Positions 34,204 to 43,503 of a stretch of DNA of 64,000 nt are shown here, one piece after another; the first letter of the stretch is position 1, and every line of letters starts with the position of its first letter. The DNA comes from Paenochrobactrum pullorum (GTDB lineage Bacteria > Pseudomonadota > Alphaproteobacteria > Rhizobiales > Rhizobiaceae), in NCBI RefSeq assembly GCF_041929845.1, contig NZ_JBHEEH010000001.1:682001-746000 (forward strand), read 5' to 3'. The position numbers were made by a program, and so were the translations under genes. Under the pieces are notes generated by a model that was not told where the DNA came from, did not search any database, and saw only the letters and a program-made list of their open reading frames with translations.

Positions 34204-35295
34204 TTAGGCAGGGATGGGTTTTGCCGCCCAGACATCTGTTTCACGATCGCGGAAAGCGGAAATATTTTCGACGCCTTCGGTTTTAACCACTTGGCTTAAA
34301 CCTTTGATGATTTCGGCAGGCAGACCGGGACCTTTATAAACCATTCCGGTATAAAGCTGCACCAGATCGGCACCTGCCTTGATTTTGGACAAGGCTTTGG
34401 TGGTGTTGTCGACGCCACCAACCCCAATAAGCGGCATGTCTTTGCCTACACGCTGGCGTATTTTGGCAAGCACAATGGTGGAGCGCTCAAAAACCGGTGC
34501 GCCGGAAAGTCCGCCGGTTTCAGCGGTATTTTCTTTCGAGGTCAAACCGGTGCGTGACAAGGTGGTATTGGAAACAATCAAACCATCAAGTTTTTGTTCC
34601 AAAGCTTCTTGTGCGATATCATCAAGTTCTTCTTCGCTCAGATCAGGTGCGATTTTGAGGAAAACCGGACGTTTCAACGTGCATTTCTGGCATTCGTCGT
34701 CGCGTGCTTCCAGCACACGCTGCAACAACTCACGCAAGCTTTCGCGGTTTTGTAAGTTGCGCAATCCCGGTGTGTTGGGGGACGAAATATTGACGGTAAA
34801 ATAACGTGCTACCGAATGGAAACGTTTAATGCCTGCCACATAATCGGCAATGCGGTCTTCTGCATCTTTATTGGCGCCGATATTGACACCGATAATGCCA
34901 GTGCTGCCACGCTCTGCCAAACGTTTATAGGCGGCATCATGGCCTTCATTGTTAAAACCCAAACGGTTGATGACAGCTTCATCTTCCACAAGGCGGAAAA
35001 CGCGTGGTTTGGGATTACCGCTTTGCGGGCGAGGGGTGAGAGTGCCAACTTCGGTAAAGCCAAAGCCAAGTTTCAGCAAGTTATCGGGCACTTCGGCATT
35101 CTTGTCATAGCCGGCTGCCATGCCGATCGGATTTGGAAAACAAACCCCGGCAATTTTCTGGCGCAATGCCGGATCTTCCGGAAAACTACCGCCGACAAGG
35201 CCGGTTTTGAGGCCTGTAATGGATAAACCATGCGCTTGTTCGGCATCAAGCGCAAAAAGGGCGCGGCGGCCAAAACTCTCAAATAAACGCGGCAT
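34204..35295 (-). CDS. pyrD: Dihydroorotate dehydrogenase (quinone)
   Basis: This is a class 2, membrane-associated dihydroorotate dehydrogenase of 363 residues, the fourth step of pyrimidine synthesis, passing electrons to quinone. Visible motifs are AAGYDKNAEVPDNLLKLGFGFTEVGT, the NISSPNTPGLRNLQ loop that holds the catalytic Ser, and the FMN-binding VSNTTLSR and GVGGVDNTTKAL segments. It starts 3 nt after the DUF952 gene on the same strand, so the two form an operon. Confidence 0.94.
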   Translation of the reverse strand: MPRLFESFGRRALFALDAEQAHGLSITGLKTGLVGGSFPEDPALRQKIAGVCFPNPIGMAAGYDKNAEVPDNLLKLGFGFTEVGTLTPRPQSGNPKPRVFRLVEDEAVINRLGFNNEGHDAAYKRLAERGSTGIIGVNIGANKDAEDRIADYVAGIKRFHSVARYFTVNISSPNTPGLRNLQNRESLRELLQRVLEARDDECQKCTLKRPVFLKIAPDLSEEELDDIAQEALEQKLDGLIVSNTTLSRTGLTSKENTAETGGLSGAPVFERSTIVLAKIRQRVGKDMPLIGVGGVDNTTKALSKIKAGADLVQLYTGMVYKGPGLPAEIIKGLSQVVKTEGVENISAFRDRETDVWAAKPIPA

Positions 35296-35298
35296 GAA

Positions 35299-35643
35299 TT
35301 ACAGCTCCGGAAAAAGATGAACACCGTCTTCGCCTACTGGCAAAGCTACGACAGAATGGACAAATTGCAAATCAAGGCTAGCATAGAGATGCGGGAATAA
35401 TGCGCCGCCGCGCGAAACTTCATATTTGAGCTGGTCGCCGAGCATGACGCCATCAACCAAGACGAGCAATAAATCATTTTGGCCGGCAAAATGTTTGGCA
35501 GCGGTAGCCTTCACCTGATCGGCTGTCGAGAAATGGATATAGCCATCTGCAAGATCAACCGGTGCTCCGGTGAAGATGCCGCTTTGTTCCGCCTCTTGCC
35601 ACATTTTTTGTGGTACAATTTTATAAATGATTTTTGAGCCCAT
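35299..35643 (-). CDS. DUF952 family protein
   Basis: This is a 114-residue cytoplasmic protein of the DUF952 family, with the typical YKIVPQKMWQEAEQSG opening and the DGYIHFSTADQV and RGGALFPHLYASL motifs; the fold is thought to be related to ADP-ribosyltransferases but no activity is established. It is the upstream partner of pyrD with a 3-nt gap, a common alphaproteobacterial arrangement that makes cotranscription certain while the functional link remains unknown. Confidence 0.85.
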   Translation of the reverse strand: MGSKIIYKIVPQKMWQEAEQSGIFTGAPVDLADGYIHFSTADQVKATAAKHFAGQNDLLLVLVDGVMLGDQLKYEVSRGGALFPHLYASLDLQFVHSVVALPVGEDGVHLFPEL

Positions 35644-35652
35644 TCTTGTTCT

Positions 35653-35721
35653 CTAAAGCATTTGCCTTTGAAATTGAACTGTTTTTAATCACTTCATTTT
35701 ACATGTAGCGAACTGCTTTAG
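35653..35721. repeat. Palindromic intergenic element
   Basis: CTAAAGCA (35653-35660) and TGCTTTAG (35714-35721) bracket a 53-nt AT-rich stretch. The ends resemble those of other rhizobial palindromic repeats (CTAAAGCAT also opens the copies at 28685 and 52288), but the interior differs. Confidence 0.4.
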
Positions 35722-35744
35722 AACGAAAACTATAAAAAGGCAAA

Positions 35745-35861
35745 GTTAAACCCTGTCGAGCATAGCTCCCCTGCACATGACACATAGCTTGCACGTCATG
35801 ATGAGATATATGTTTTGACAGCGCGCCCAAGCATTTAACCGGTGGCGCGCCGTCTTTTTAT
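35745..35861 (+). ncRNA. Candidate plus-strand small RNA
   Basis: A strong plus-strand terminator stands in a spacer between two minus-strand genes, so it must end a transcript that is not protein-coding. A TATAAA at about 35731-35736 could be the -10 element, giving an RNA of roughly 115 nt. The body contains a C-rich tract (CTCCCCTGC) that could pair with ribosome sites. I see no match to a known family by eye; an AbcR/alpha-r15 type riboregulator is one possibility. The 5' end is inference. Confidence 0.4.
35817..35858 (+). terminator. Orphan Rho-independent terminator
   Basis: GACAGCGCGCC / GGCGCGCCGTC (one A-C mismatch) with a 16-nt loop followed by TTTTTATT on the plus strand. The minus strand lacks a T-tract after the hairpin, so it cannot serve the pip gene. 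Confidence 0.75.
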
Positions 35862-35863
35862 TC

Positions 35864-36811
35864 TCAAGAGAATTTACGTGTTGCTGCTACCAATTCGTGA
35901 ATGATGCCTTTTTCAGAGGAGGCGTGACCACTGTCTTCCACGATATGCAGCTCGGCCTGCGGCCACATTTTTTTCAATTGCCATGCATTGATAAAGGGCG
36001 TGCACATATCATAGCGGCCATGAATAATGGCAGCCTTGATATGGCGAATGGTTTCAATATGGCGCAACAAGTGGTCATCAGTTTTGAAAAAGGCTTTATT
36101 TTTAAAATAATGACATTCAATACGGGCAAAAGCGATGGCATAGCTGTCTTCGCCAAATTCCTCCACGCGGATGGGGTCAGGCAATAGTGAAATGACTGAT
36201 GCTTCCCAACGTGCCCAGCGACGGGCCGCTTCAATCTGCACTTGCGGATCGCGGTCGGTCAGGCGTTTATAATAGGCACCAACCATATCGTGGCGCTCGC
36301 TTTGGGGAATATGCTCTTGATAATCTTCAAAATGATCAGGGAAAATGATGCTGGCACCATTGGAATAGAGCCAGTCGATTTCAAATTGTCGCGCCATGAA
36401 AATGCCGCGCAAAATCAGTTCGCTGACATGATCGGGATGAGTTTGCGCATAAGCAAGCGATAAAGTTGAACCCCACGAGCCGCCAAAAACCTGCCATTTG
36501 TCGATATTCAGATAGGCGCGGATTTTCTCGATGTCTGCGACCAGATCCCAAGTGGTGTTTTCGCGCAATTCTGCATGGGGAATGGAACGGCCGCAACCGC
36601 GTTGGTCAAACAAGATGATGCGGTATTTTTCCGGATCATGAAAACGGCGCATCGTAGGTGTGCAACCTCCACCTGGGCCTCCATGCAGCAAAATGACAGG
36701 TTTTCCATCCGGATTGCCGCATTGTTCCAGATAGATGCGGTGCAGGGAAGAGACCTGCAACATGTCCTGACTAAAGGGCTGGATTTCCGGATAAAGCTGG
36801 TTCTGCGTCAT
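35864..36811 (-). CDS. pip: Proline iminopeptidase
   Basis: This 315-residue alpha/beta-hydrolase of family S33 releases N-terminal proline from peptides. The oxyanion motif HGGPGGGC lies near residue 44, the nucleophile Ser about residue 112 in GGSWG, and the late catalytic region includes HGRYDMCTP and the His in EDSGHASSEKG. All triad elements are present. The length is typical. No signal peptide is seen, so it is cytoplasmic. An AAGG sits before the ATG. It appears to be transcribed alone. Confidence 0.92.
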   Translation of the reverse strand: MTQNQLYPEIQPFSQDMLQVSSLHRIYLEQCGNPDGKPVILLHGGPGGGCTPTMRRFHDPEKYRIILFDQRGCGRSIPHAELRENTTWDLVADIEKIRAYLNIDKWQVFGGSWGSTLSLAYAQTHPDHVSELILRGIFMARQFEIDWLYSNGASIIFPDHFEDYQEHIPQSERHDMVGAYYKRLTDRDPQVQIEAARRWARWEASVISLLPDPIRVEEFGEDSYAIAFARIECHYFKNKAFFKTDDHLLRHIETIRHIKAAIIHGRYDMCTPFINAWQLKKMWPQAELHIVEDSGHASSEKGIIHELVAATRKFS

Positions 36812-37276
36812 GGATTGCCTTCTCGGGTTTTAAGAATCTCGAAGTTTTTGATGAAAAAACCATTGTGATGCTGAATGAATAATAAGGCCAGACAGCGGCA
36901 TACCGACAGCGAAAAATATACTATATGGCGTGTTGTGATGTGTATTATAATGAATGACTTGAAAAAAATGCTGAAAAATACTTTAATAAGCTCATGTTAA
37001 GTGGGGAAGGGGTTCTCGTATCAGGCAAAAATGTTTGAAATCAGCTTCGCATTGAGGTGCCTATAAAGTCGTGTGGACAGTTGTTGCTGTTTAATGCTTG
37101 TCACCTGCGGGCTTTGATATGCCAAACGCTATGATTTGAATATGTGCCAGCAAGTTTATGGCCGTGATTCCTGGTCAAAAAACAGCTAATCATGGAATGA
37201 TGGTACTGCATTAACCAGCTGTCACGACGGCAAATCCTATGCTGAACCCATCGAAAACCAAGAGTAATGACTGCGA
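36812..37276. other. Intergenic region pip / crbR-like
   Basis: This 465-nt spacer separates divergent genes. I found no ORF with a credible ribosome site, no terminator and no clear RNA structure. It should contain the promoters of both genes; a sigma54-like or other special promoter could not be recognised with confidence. Confidence 0.5.
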
Positions 37277-37924
37277 ATGCACTTAAAATTTATTATTGCT
37301 GATGATCATCCACTGTTTCGTGGCGCATTGAGGCAGGTCTTAGAAGCCGTTTCCGCTAAAGTGAGCATCACTGAGGTGGGAGATTTTGAATCCGTTGTTC
37401 AAATTGTAAAAGATCAGGACGATCTTGATCTGTTGTTGTTGGATTTGACTATGCCGGGCGGCACCGGCTTGGCGGGGTTGATTGCAATGAAAGCGCTGCA
37501 ACCGGCACTGCCTGTCATTATTGTGTCCGGTACGGATGATAGCGCGACGATCTCAAGAGCGCTTGAACTTGGCGCTTCCGGTTTTATTCCAAAATCCACC
37601 AGCATGGATGGTATCGGCGAAGCGGTGCAAGCTGTTTTGAATGGTGATATTTGGGTGCCGGAAGACATGGAAATCACCGCCGAATCAGATGACGAAACGC
37701 GTGACTTATTGCAACGTATCCGCACTCTGACACCGCAGCAAATGCGGGTGTTGACCATGTTGGGCGAAGGGCTCTTGAATAAGCAGATTGCTTATGAATT
37801 GTCGGTCTCGGAGGCAACTGTTAAGGCGCATGTATCGGCCGTTTTACAAAAGCTCAATGTTGACAGCCGCACACAAGCCGTGATTGTTTTGTCTAAAATC
37901 GGCGCGGAAAGTTTGCGTTCTTAA
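37277..37924 (+). CDS. LuxR-family response regulator, CrbR-like
   Basis: This 215-residue response regulator has a receiver domain (residues 1-120; acidic pocket DDH at the start, phospho-Asp in LLLLDLTMPGG near residue 56, Lys in FIPKS near 110) and a LuxR/NarL helix-turn-helix at 145-205 (LTPQQMRVLTMLGEGLLNKQIAYELSVSEATVKAHVSAVLQKL, pieces of which are diagnostic). Its neighbour is a symporter-domain hybrid kinase. CrbR/ErdR regulators paired with such kinases control acetyl-CoA synthetase in Vibrio and Pseudomonas, so an acetate-switch role is likely (inference). It ends 12 nt from the kinase gene, tail to tail. Confidence 0.8.
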   Translation: MHLKFIIADDHPLFRGALRQVLEAVSAKVSITEVGDFESVVQIVKDQDDLDLLLLDLTMPGGTGLAGLIAMKALQPALPVIIVSGTDDSATISRALELGASGFIPKSTSMDGIGEAVQAVLNGDIWVPEDMEITAESDDETRDLLQRIRTLTPQQMRVLTMLGEGLLNKQIAYELSVSEATVKAHVSAVLQKLNVDSRTQAVIVLSKIGAESLRS

Positions 37925-37936
37925 AATATTGCGGTC

Positions 37937-40900
37937 TTATCGCGGTGCATATTTGGAAAGCAGGCTGCGTAAGGCGGCTGGTTTGAGCGGTTTGTTTAAA
38001 ATAATGACCTGCTTTTCATCCGCCTCGGCCCGCACTTCCGGTGAGCGGTCAGCGGTCAATAAAATTGCCGGAATGAACGGGCAGTTCATATGTTTGGCAA
38101 AATATTTTCTGGCATAATCAATAATTTCCAAACCGTTACCTTGCTCCAGATGATAGTCGGCCACGATTATATGCGGCGGTTTTTTTGAATGATGGCAGTA
38201 GAAAATCAGATCGCTATGGTTGCGGATACTTTCGATATGGCAGCCCCAATTGCCAAGCAGCGCTTGCATGCCGCCTAAAATTTTCGCGTCATTATCAAGA
38301 CAGAGCACCCGCATATTCTGTAATGAATTGAGTGCATTGACTGGCTGCGTCACTTGCTGTTGATCCGGTTCAATTGTCTCGTTGCATAAAGTAAGCGAGA
38401 TAGTGAAAACTGTGCCCCGTCCAACGATGGATGATAGGCTGATCGGCAGAGCAAGCACTTGGCCGATCCGGTCCACGATGGAAAGGCCGAGCCCCAAGCC
38501 TTCGGCCACGCGCGCACCTTCATCAAGGCGGGTAAATTCTTGAAAAACGGCAGCCAGTTTATCCGGTGCAATCCCGATACCGCTATCAAGCACTTGCAAA
38601 TCAACATGAGTGCCGCGCCGGCGCACACCGAATATAATCTTGCCGGTATGGCTGTATTTGATCGAGTTGGAAATCAGGTTTTGTAGTAAACGGCGCAACA
38701 TGTTTCGGTCGGTTTTAATGGTGACACTGCTTGGGATAACCCGCAATTGCAGACCGCGATTTTTGGCCAGAGGCGCAAAGTCCTTGGCCACTTGTTTCAT
38801 CAGCGCATCCAGCCGGAAAACGGATGGCTCCGGTTTTAAGGTTCCCGTATCAAGCCGTGAAATATCCAGCACCAACCCCAAAATCGCCTCCACCGATTCG
38901 AGCGAAGAATTAATATTCTCGGCAAATTCGCTATATTCGGTGTGGATGAGTTTTTCACTCAGCAGCGTGCTGTAAAGGCGCGCCGCATTGAGTGGCTGCA
39001 AAATATCATGGCCGACCGCTGCCAAAAACCGTGTTTTACCCAAGTTAGCCTGCTCAGCCAGAGCACGGGCATGGGCAAGCTCCTGATTGACGGAAGTCAA
39101 TTCAGCCGTGCGGTCGGCAACGCGTTGCTCCAGAATTTCATTAGCGCGCTGGCGGATGGTTTCGGCCTCGACACTATCGGTGACATCGGTGTAGGAGGCA
39201 ACCAATCCACCATCTGGCATCGGGTTGGAACGGATTTCCAAGGTTCTTCTGGTTGAACGGATCTGAAAGCGCCAGACCTGATTGGCGCGTCCGAAGGAGC
39301 GGATGATAGCGGCACGTTCACTGACGGGAATATCGCCACGCTGGTCAAGATACTCCAAAATGGTGGAAATAGGAAAACCGACTTGGATTACCTCATCGGG
39401 AAGGCTTAACAGCTGGCGGAATTGGCGATTCCAGCAGGTGATGCGCAAATCTTTGTCAAGAACGGTTACCCCTTGCGGCATTTGATCAAGCGCAATTTGC
39501 AGCAAATCGCGGTTTTGCTGCAACGCTTCAGAGGCATTATCCAGCAATTGCCGCGCACCGCGTGCCGAACCATCTTTGCGATGCAAAAGAAGTGATAAAA
39601 TAAGTCGTGCAGAAGAAGAACCAACCGCGGTGCCCAGCAACTGTTCGGCATAACGTAACAGGTTGATATCGATGGTTTTATGAGCCGATAAATGTTCCTG
39701 ATGTTTGTCTTCATAATGCATCAATGCCCGTTCAACGCGTTCAGCACCCAAATAACTGGCAATAGTGCTTCGCAATTCTGCAACCGTTACTTCAGTGCGG
39801 AAACGGCGCAAAGTCGGCATGGTGATGACGTGGCGCGGTAAAAAAATGCTGGCCTGAATGCGCTCGACCGGCGATGCGGCGCGTGACAAAGAACCTGCAA
39901 TAAAGAAGAATGTATTGATCGCAAGGCTCCAGATCACACCATGGGTAAGCGGCAAGGCATCAATGCCGAGCAAAGCATCAGGACGAAGCCAAGAAATGCC
40001 GAATGGCCCATCGATGAGCAGTGCGGCATTATCTGGCGCAATGGTTGGGATCAGCAATGTGTAAGCCCAGACGAGAAAACCGCTGGTAAGGCCGAGCAGG
40101 GCACCGCGTCCGTTGGCATTGCGCCACCATAAACCGCCGATCAGTGCGGGCGCAAATTGAGCAATAGCTGCAAAGGAAATGAAGCCGATGGCGGCCAGAT
40201 GCGCATTATCGGACGTCGCGCGGTAATAAGCAAAAGACAGCCCCAGAATAATAATAATGGTCAGACGGCGGGTAATCAGAATAACTTGCGTGAGATCGTG
40301 TTTTTTTTTGTGTTCTTTGCGTATAAAATATTTGATCAGCAACGGCAAAACCAAATGATTGGAAATCATGATGGAAAGAGCCACACAAGCCACAATGACC
40401 ATGGCGGTTGCTGCCGATAAGCCGCCAATAAAAGCTACAATTGCCATCATGTCGGCATTGACCAAAAGCGGCAAGGCCAGCACGTAAAGATCGGCATTGA
40501 CATTCGAGCCGAGCTTCATCACCCCGATCAGCGCAATCGGCAAAACAAATATATTGATCAAAATCAGATAGAGGGGAAACATCCAGCGTGCGGTGTGCAG
40601 TTCTTTGTCACTTCGGCTTTCCACAACAGTGACATGGAATTGACGCGGCAACATGATGACGGCGCAAGCACTGAGAAGAGTATGCACAATCCATGTGGAG
40701 GCTAATGTTTTATGCTCCAAAGCCCCCAGTGCTTCGGGTGAGTGGTAAATTTGATCAAGCAAAGCTTCGGGTGAGCCGAACAAAAAGAAAGTGCAGGCCA
40801 ATCCCACCAGCAAAAAAGCGCTCAGTTTGATCAGACTTTCAACCGCGACTGCCAAAATCAGGCCATCTTGATGTTCCGTTGCATCAGTGTGTCTGGTGCC

Positions 40901-41431
40901 GAAAAGAATGGCGAAAAGCGCAAGAACCGCTGCGACCGCCAGGGAAATATCCCCAAAAATAAACACGGATGGGTCAAATTCCGGATTATAATTGCTGACG
41001 ATCATATCGACGCTGCCGGAAACCGCTTTTAATTGCAGTGAAATATAAGGAATGGAGCCGACAGCTGCGATGAGCGTTGCAAGAGATGCCACGCTGAAGC
41101 TTTTGCCATATCGTGCTGCAAGAAAATCAGCGATGGAGGTGACGTGTTCGGACTTCGCCAGCCTAACAATATGGCGTAAAAAGCGGTTGCCGAAAACAAA
41201 AACCAACACAGGGCCGATATAAATGCCTAAAAATTCCAGTCCGCTGTTTGCTGCCATGCCGACAGAACCAAAAAATGTCCATGACGTGCAATAGACGGCC
41301 AGACTGAGGGAATAAATATAAGGGCGGGGCTTACTGCTTTTTTTAGTAGAGCGTTTGTCGCCTATGCTGGCAATAGCAAAAAGCAATAACAGATATAAAA
41401 ATGCGAGACCAATGACTGCCCAGCCTTGCAT
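37937..41431 (-). CDS. Hybrid sensor kinase with sodium/solute symporter domain, CrbS-like
   Basis: This is a 1164-residue membrane kinase. Residues 1 to about 500 form a sodium:solute symporter (SLC5-like) domain with about 12-13 helices (FFGSVGMAANSG, ADFLAARYGKS). A PAS domain follows (about 650-760), then a coiled coil, a HisKA domain with His near 808 (AAVGHDILQPLNAARLYS), a HATPase domain (LDSGIGIAPDKL, GLGLGLSIVDRI) and a C-terminal receiver with Asp near 1093 (IIVADYHLEQGNG). This is the CrbS/MxtR layout, in which the transporter-like part is linked to acetate sensing. It faces its probable partner regulator tail to tail. Confidence 0.85.
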   Translation of the reverse strand: MQGWAVIGLAFLYLLLLFAIASIGDKRSTKKSSKPRPYIYSLSLAVYCTSWTFFGSVGMAANSGLEFLGIYIGPVLVFVFGNRFLRHIVRLAKSEHVTSIADFLAARYGKSFSVASLATLIAAVGSIPYISLQLKAVSGSVDMIVSNYNPEFDPSVFIFGDISLAVAAVLALFAILFGTRHTDATEHQDGLILAVAVESLIKLSAFLLVGLACTFFLFGSPEALLDQIYHSPEALGALEHKTLASTWIVHTLLSACAVIMLPRQFHVTVVESRSDKELHTARWMFPLYLILINIFVLPIALIGVMKLGSNVNADLYVLALPLLVNADMMAIVAFIGGLSAATAMVIVACVALSIMISNHLVLPLLIKYFIRKEHKKKHDLTQVILITRRLTIIIILGLSFAYYRATSDNAHLAAIGFISFAAIAQFAPALIGGLWWRNANGRGALLGLTSGFLVWAYTLLIPTIAPDNAALLIDGPFGISWLRPDALLGIDALPLTHGVIWSLAINTFFFIAGSLSRAASPVERIQASIFLPRHVITMPTLRRFRTEVTVAELRSTIASYLGAERVERALMHYEDKHQEHLSAHKTIDINLLRYAEQLLGTAVGSSSARLILSLLLHRKDGSARGARQLLDNASEALQQNRDLLQIALDQMPQGVTVLDKDLRITCWNRQFRQLLSLPDEVIQVGFPISTILEYLDQRGDIPVSERAAIIRSFGRANQVWRFQIRSTRRTLEIRSNPMPDGGLVASYTDVTDSVEAETIRQRANEILEQRVADRTAELTSVNQELAHARALAEQANLGKTRFLAAVGHDILQPLNAARLYSTLLSEKLIHTEYSEFAENINSSLESVEAILGLVLDISRLDTGTLKPEPSVFRLDALMKQVAKDFAPLAKNRGLQLRVIPSSVTIKTDRNMLRRLLQNLISNSIKYSHTGKIIFGVRRRGTHVDLQVLDSGIGIAPDKLAAVFQEFTRLDEGARVAEGLGLGLSIVDRIGQVLALPISLSSIVGRGTVFTISLTLCNETIEPDQQQVTQPVNALNSLQNMRVLCLDNDAKILGGMQALLGNWGCHIESIRNHSDLIFYCHHSKKPPHIIVADYHLEQGNGLEIIDYARKYFAKHMNCPFIPAILLTADRSPEVRAEADEKQVIILNKPLKPAALRSLLSKYAPR

Positions 41432-41649
41432 GTTTTACCCCTTTAAATCCCTTCATATGATGCCTGTGATAAGCTATTTAAGTTGGATGTGAAAGCGAAG
41501 AGATTGGCGTTTTATGCAAACGACGTTAACCTTCGCGGCGATAAACAGTTTAAAAAGTTGTTTTTTAGTGGTTAAAAATATCTACTGATATAAATGTGCG
41601 CAGTTTTAAGTATTGTGGCAGGGCTAATCTGCCTTAACGGAGAAAAATG

Positions 41650-42063
41650 ATGCTGAAAGAGTTTAAGGAATTTGCTCTCAGGGGTAATATGGTCGATCTG
41701 GCGATTGGTGTCATCATCGGCGGTGCATTTGGTGGATTGGTAAACTCTATTGTCAATGACATTATCATGCCTATCATCGGTTTGATCACCGGCGGTATTG
41801 ATTTCTCCAATATGTATGTACAGCTGGCTGGCGCCCCTCAACCAACCTTGGCGGCCGCCCGTGAAGCTGGTGCGACCATTGCATATGGTAACTTCGTCAC
41901 GCTTCTCATTAATTTCCTCATTATCGCATGGGTTCTGTTCTTGGTCGTCAAGGGCATGAACAAGATGAAAAAGACGGAAGAAGAAGTGCCGGCTGCAGAG
42001 GAAGTGGCCCCGCGTGAAGAAGTTTTGCTTGAAGAGATTCGCGATCTTTTGGCAAAGAAATAA
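41650..42063 (+). CDS. mscL: Large-conductance mechanosensitive channel
   Basis: This 137-residue pentameric channel opens under membrane tension to release solutes during hypo-osmotic shock. The N-terminal amphipathic helix and first membrane segment are canonical (LKEFKEFALRGNMVDLAIGV, GGAFGGLVNSIVNDIIMPI), the second segment is at about 77-100, and a charged C-terminal helix ends in LLEEIRDLLAK. Of two adjacent ATG codons I choose the second (41650), which is 7 nt from GGAG; the first is only 4 nt away. A terminator follows about 75 nt downstream. Confidence 0.95.
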   Translation: MLKEFKEFALRGNMVDLAIGVIIGGAFGGLVNSIVNDIIMPIIGLITGGIDFSNMYVQLAGAPQPTLAAAREAGATIAYGNFVTLLINFLIIAWVLFLVVKGMNKMKKTEEEVPAAEEVAPREEVLLEEIRDLLAKK

Positions 42064-42137
42064 GCCAAGCTTGTTTGGTAACTTTTTTTGTCAGCCTCAA
42101 ATGGTTGAAATAAGCAAAAAAAGACAAGGATTGAATG

Positions 42138-42166
42138 AAAAAGCCCTGAAATTTTCAGGGCTTTTT
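42138..42166 (+). terminator. Rho-independent terminator after mscL
   Basis: AAAAAGCCCTGAAA / TTTCAGGGCTTTTT, perfect stem with a 1-2 nt apical gap, in the mscL-ilvE spacer. It is symmetrical, but only the plus strand has a gene upstream. Confidence 0.88.
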
Positions 42167-42277
42167 CATATCCGCAATAATAAAGAAATTATCCGTCAGT
42201 ATCGGCTTGCGACATTGATCGCAGAGGATTAGTTTCAAAAATAATTCGTCTTTCGGTGCTATAAAGAGTATTTTTTG

Positions 42278-43366
42278 ATGACAACGACATCTATGTTTAC
42301 ACATATTCCGCATCCGTCTCCCAAAACGGTGGAAGAACGCGCTGCGGCGATGCAGAATCCGGGTTTTGGTAAAGTATTCACCGATCACATGGTGGTGATG
42401 ACCTGGACCGAAGAAAAAGGCTGGCATAAAGGCGAAGTAAAAGCCCGCGCACCTTTTGCAATTGATCCGGCTGCATCTGTTTTACATTATGCGCAGGAAA
42501 TTTTTGAGGGTATGAAAGCATACCGCAGCAAAGATGGCGTTGTATTATTCCGTCCTGACCAGAATGCCAGCCGCATGGCGCTTTCTGCTGAGCGTATGGC
42601 AATGCCTGCTGTTCCGGAAGATTTATTTATTCAAGCGGTTGAGGAACTTGTTCGCGCAGATGCAGACTGGATACCAGAAGGGGACGGCAGCCTTTATTTG
42701 CGTCCGTTTATGTTTGCAAGCGAAAACTTCCTCGGCGTGCGCCCGTCACTTGAATATATTTTCTGCGTGATTGCTTCACCGGTTGGTGCTTATTTCAAGG
42801 GCGGCTATCAGGCTGTTACCGTTTGGACATCAGAAAACTATACTCGTGCAGCACCAGGCGGCACCGGTGCTGCCAAATGCGGCGGCAACTATGCGTCCAG
42901 CTTGGTTGCGCAAGCAGAGGCCACTAAAAACGGTTGCGATCAAGTTGTGTTCCTTGATGCTGTCGAGCATCGCTGGATTGAAGAACTTGGCGGTATGAAT
43001 GTCTGTTTCGTCATGGATGACAACACGCTGGTGACCCCTCCACTTGGTGGCACGATCCTGCCGGGCATTACCCGTAATTCCATTCTTACATTGGCGAAAG
43101 AAGCCGGTATGAAAGTGGAAGAGCGCCTGTATTCCTTTGAAGAATGGAAGAATGACGCCAAGAGCGGCAAACTGCGTGAAACATTTGCTTGCGGCACCGC
43201 GGCTGTTGTTGCCGGTATTGGCACAGTTCGTTATCGCGGTGGTGAATTTGCCATTGGTAACAGCGGCGACGGTGAAGTGACTGCAAAATTGCGTGCGCAA
43301 CTCGTTGGCATTCAGCGTGGTGAAATTGAAGACAGCCATGGCTGGGTTCGCACTGTCAGCCTTTAA
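42278..43366 (+). CDS. ilvE: Branched-chain amino acid aminotransferase
   Basis: This is a class IV PLP aminotransferase of 362 residues (the long, eukaryote-like type) that interconverts branched-chain 2-oxo acids and valine, leucine or isoleucine. Motifs include HYAQEIFEGMKAYR, the PLP-Lys region AAKCGGNYASSLVAQ, and the ELGGMNVCFV and GTAAVVAGIG segments. I start at the ATG at 42278; the preceding TTG is in frame but unnecessary. No strong ribosome site is present, so a later Met at 42293 is possible. It is followed by a terminator shared with hemA. Confidence 0.93.
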   Translation: MTTTSMFTHIPHPSPKTVEERAAAMQNPGFGKVFTDHMVVMTWTEEKGWHKGEVKARAPFAIDPAASVLHYAQEIFEGMKAYRSKDGVVLFRPDQNASRMALSAERMAMPAVPEDLFIQAVEELVRADADWIPEGDGSLYLRPFMFASENFLGVRPSLEYIFCVIASPVGAYFKGGYQAVTVWTSENYTRAAPGGTGAAKCGGNYASSLVAQAEATKNGCDQVVFLDAVEHRWIEELGGMNVCFVMDDNTLVTPPLGGTILPGITRNSILTLAKEAGMKVEERLYSFEEWKNDAKSGKLRETFACGTAAVVAGIGTVRYRGGEFAIGNSGDGEVTAKLRAQLVGIQRGEIEDSHGWVRTVSL

Positions 43367-43448
43367 TCAAAAGCTTGTGCGTTAGAAATAACGGGGTGGT
43401 CGTGATCGATCGCCCCATTTTTTATTGTTTGGATGATTACAGATACAA

Positions 43449-43481
43449 AAAAGCCCCGCTCTCACTGGAGGCGGGGCTTTT
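43449..43481. terminator. Bidirectional Rho-independent terminator ilvE/hemA
   Basis: AAAAGCCCCGC / GCGGGGCTTTT stem with an 11-nt loop, between convergent ilvE and hemA. Confidence 0.92.
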
Positions 43482-43503
43482 CAAACTCTTTGAGGCGTCT
43501 CAA

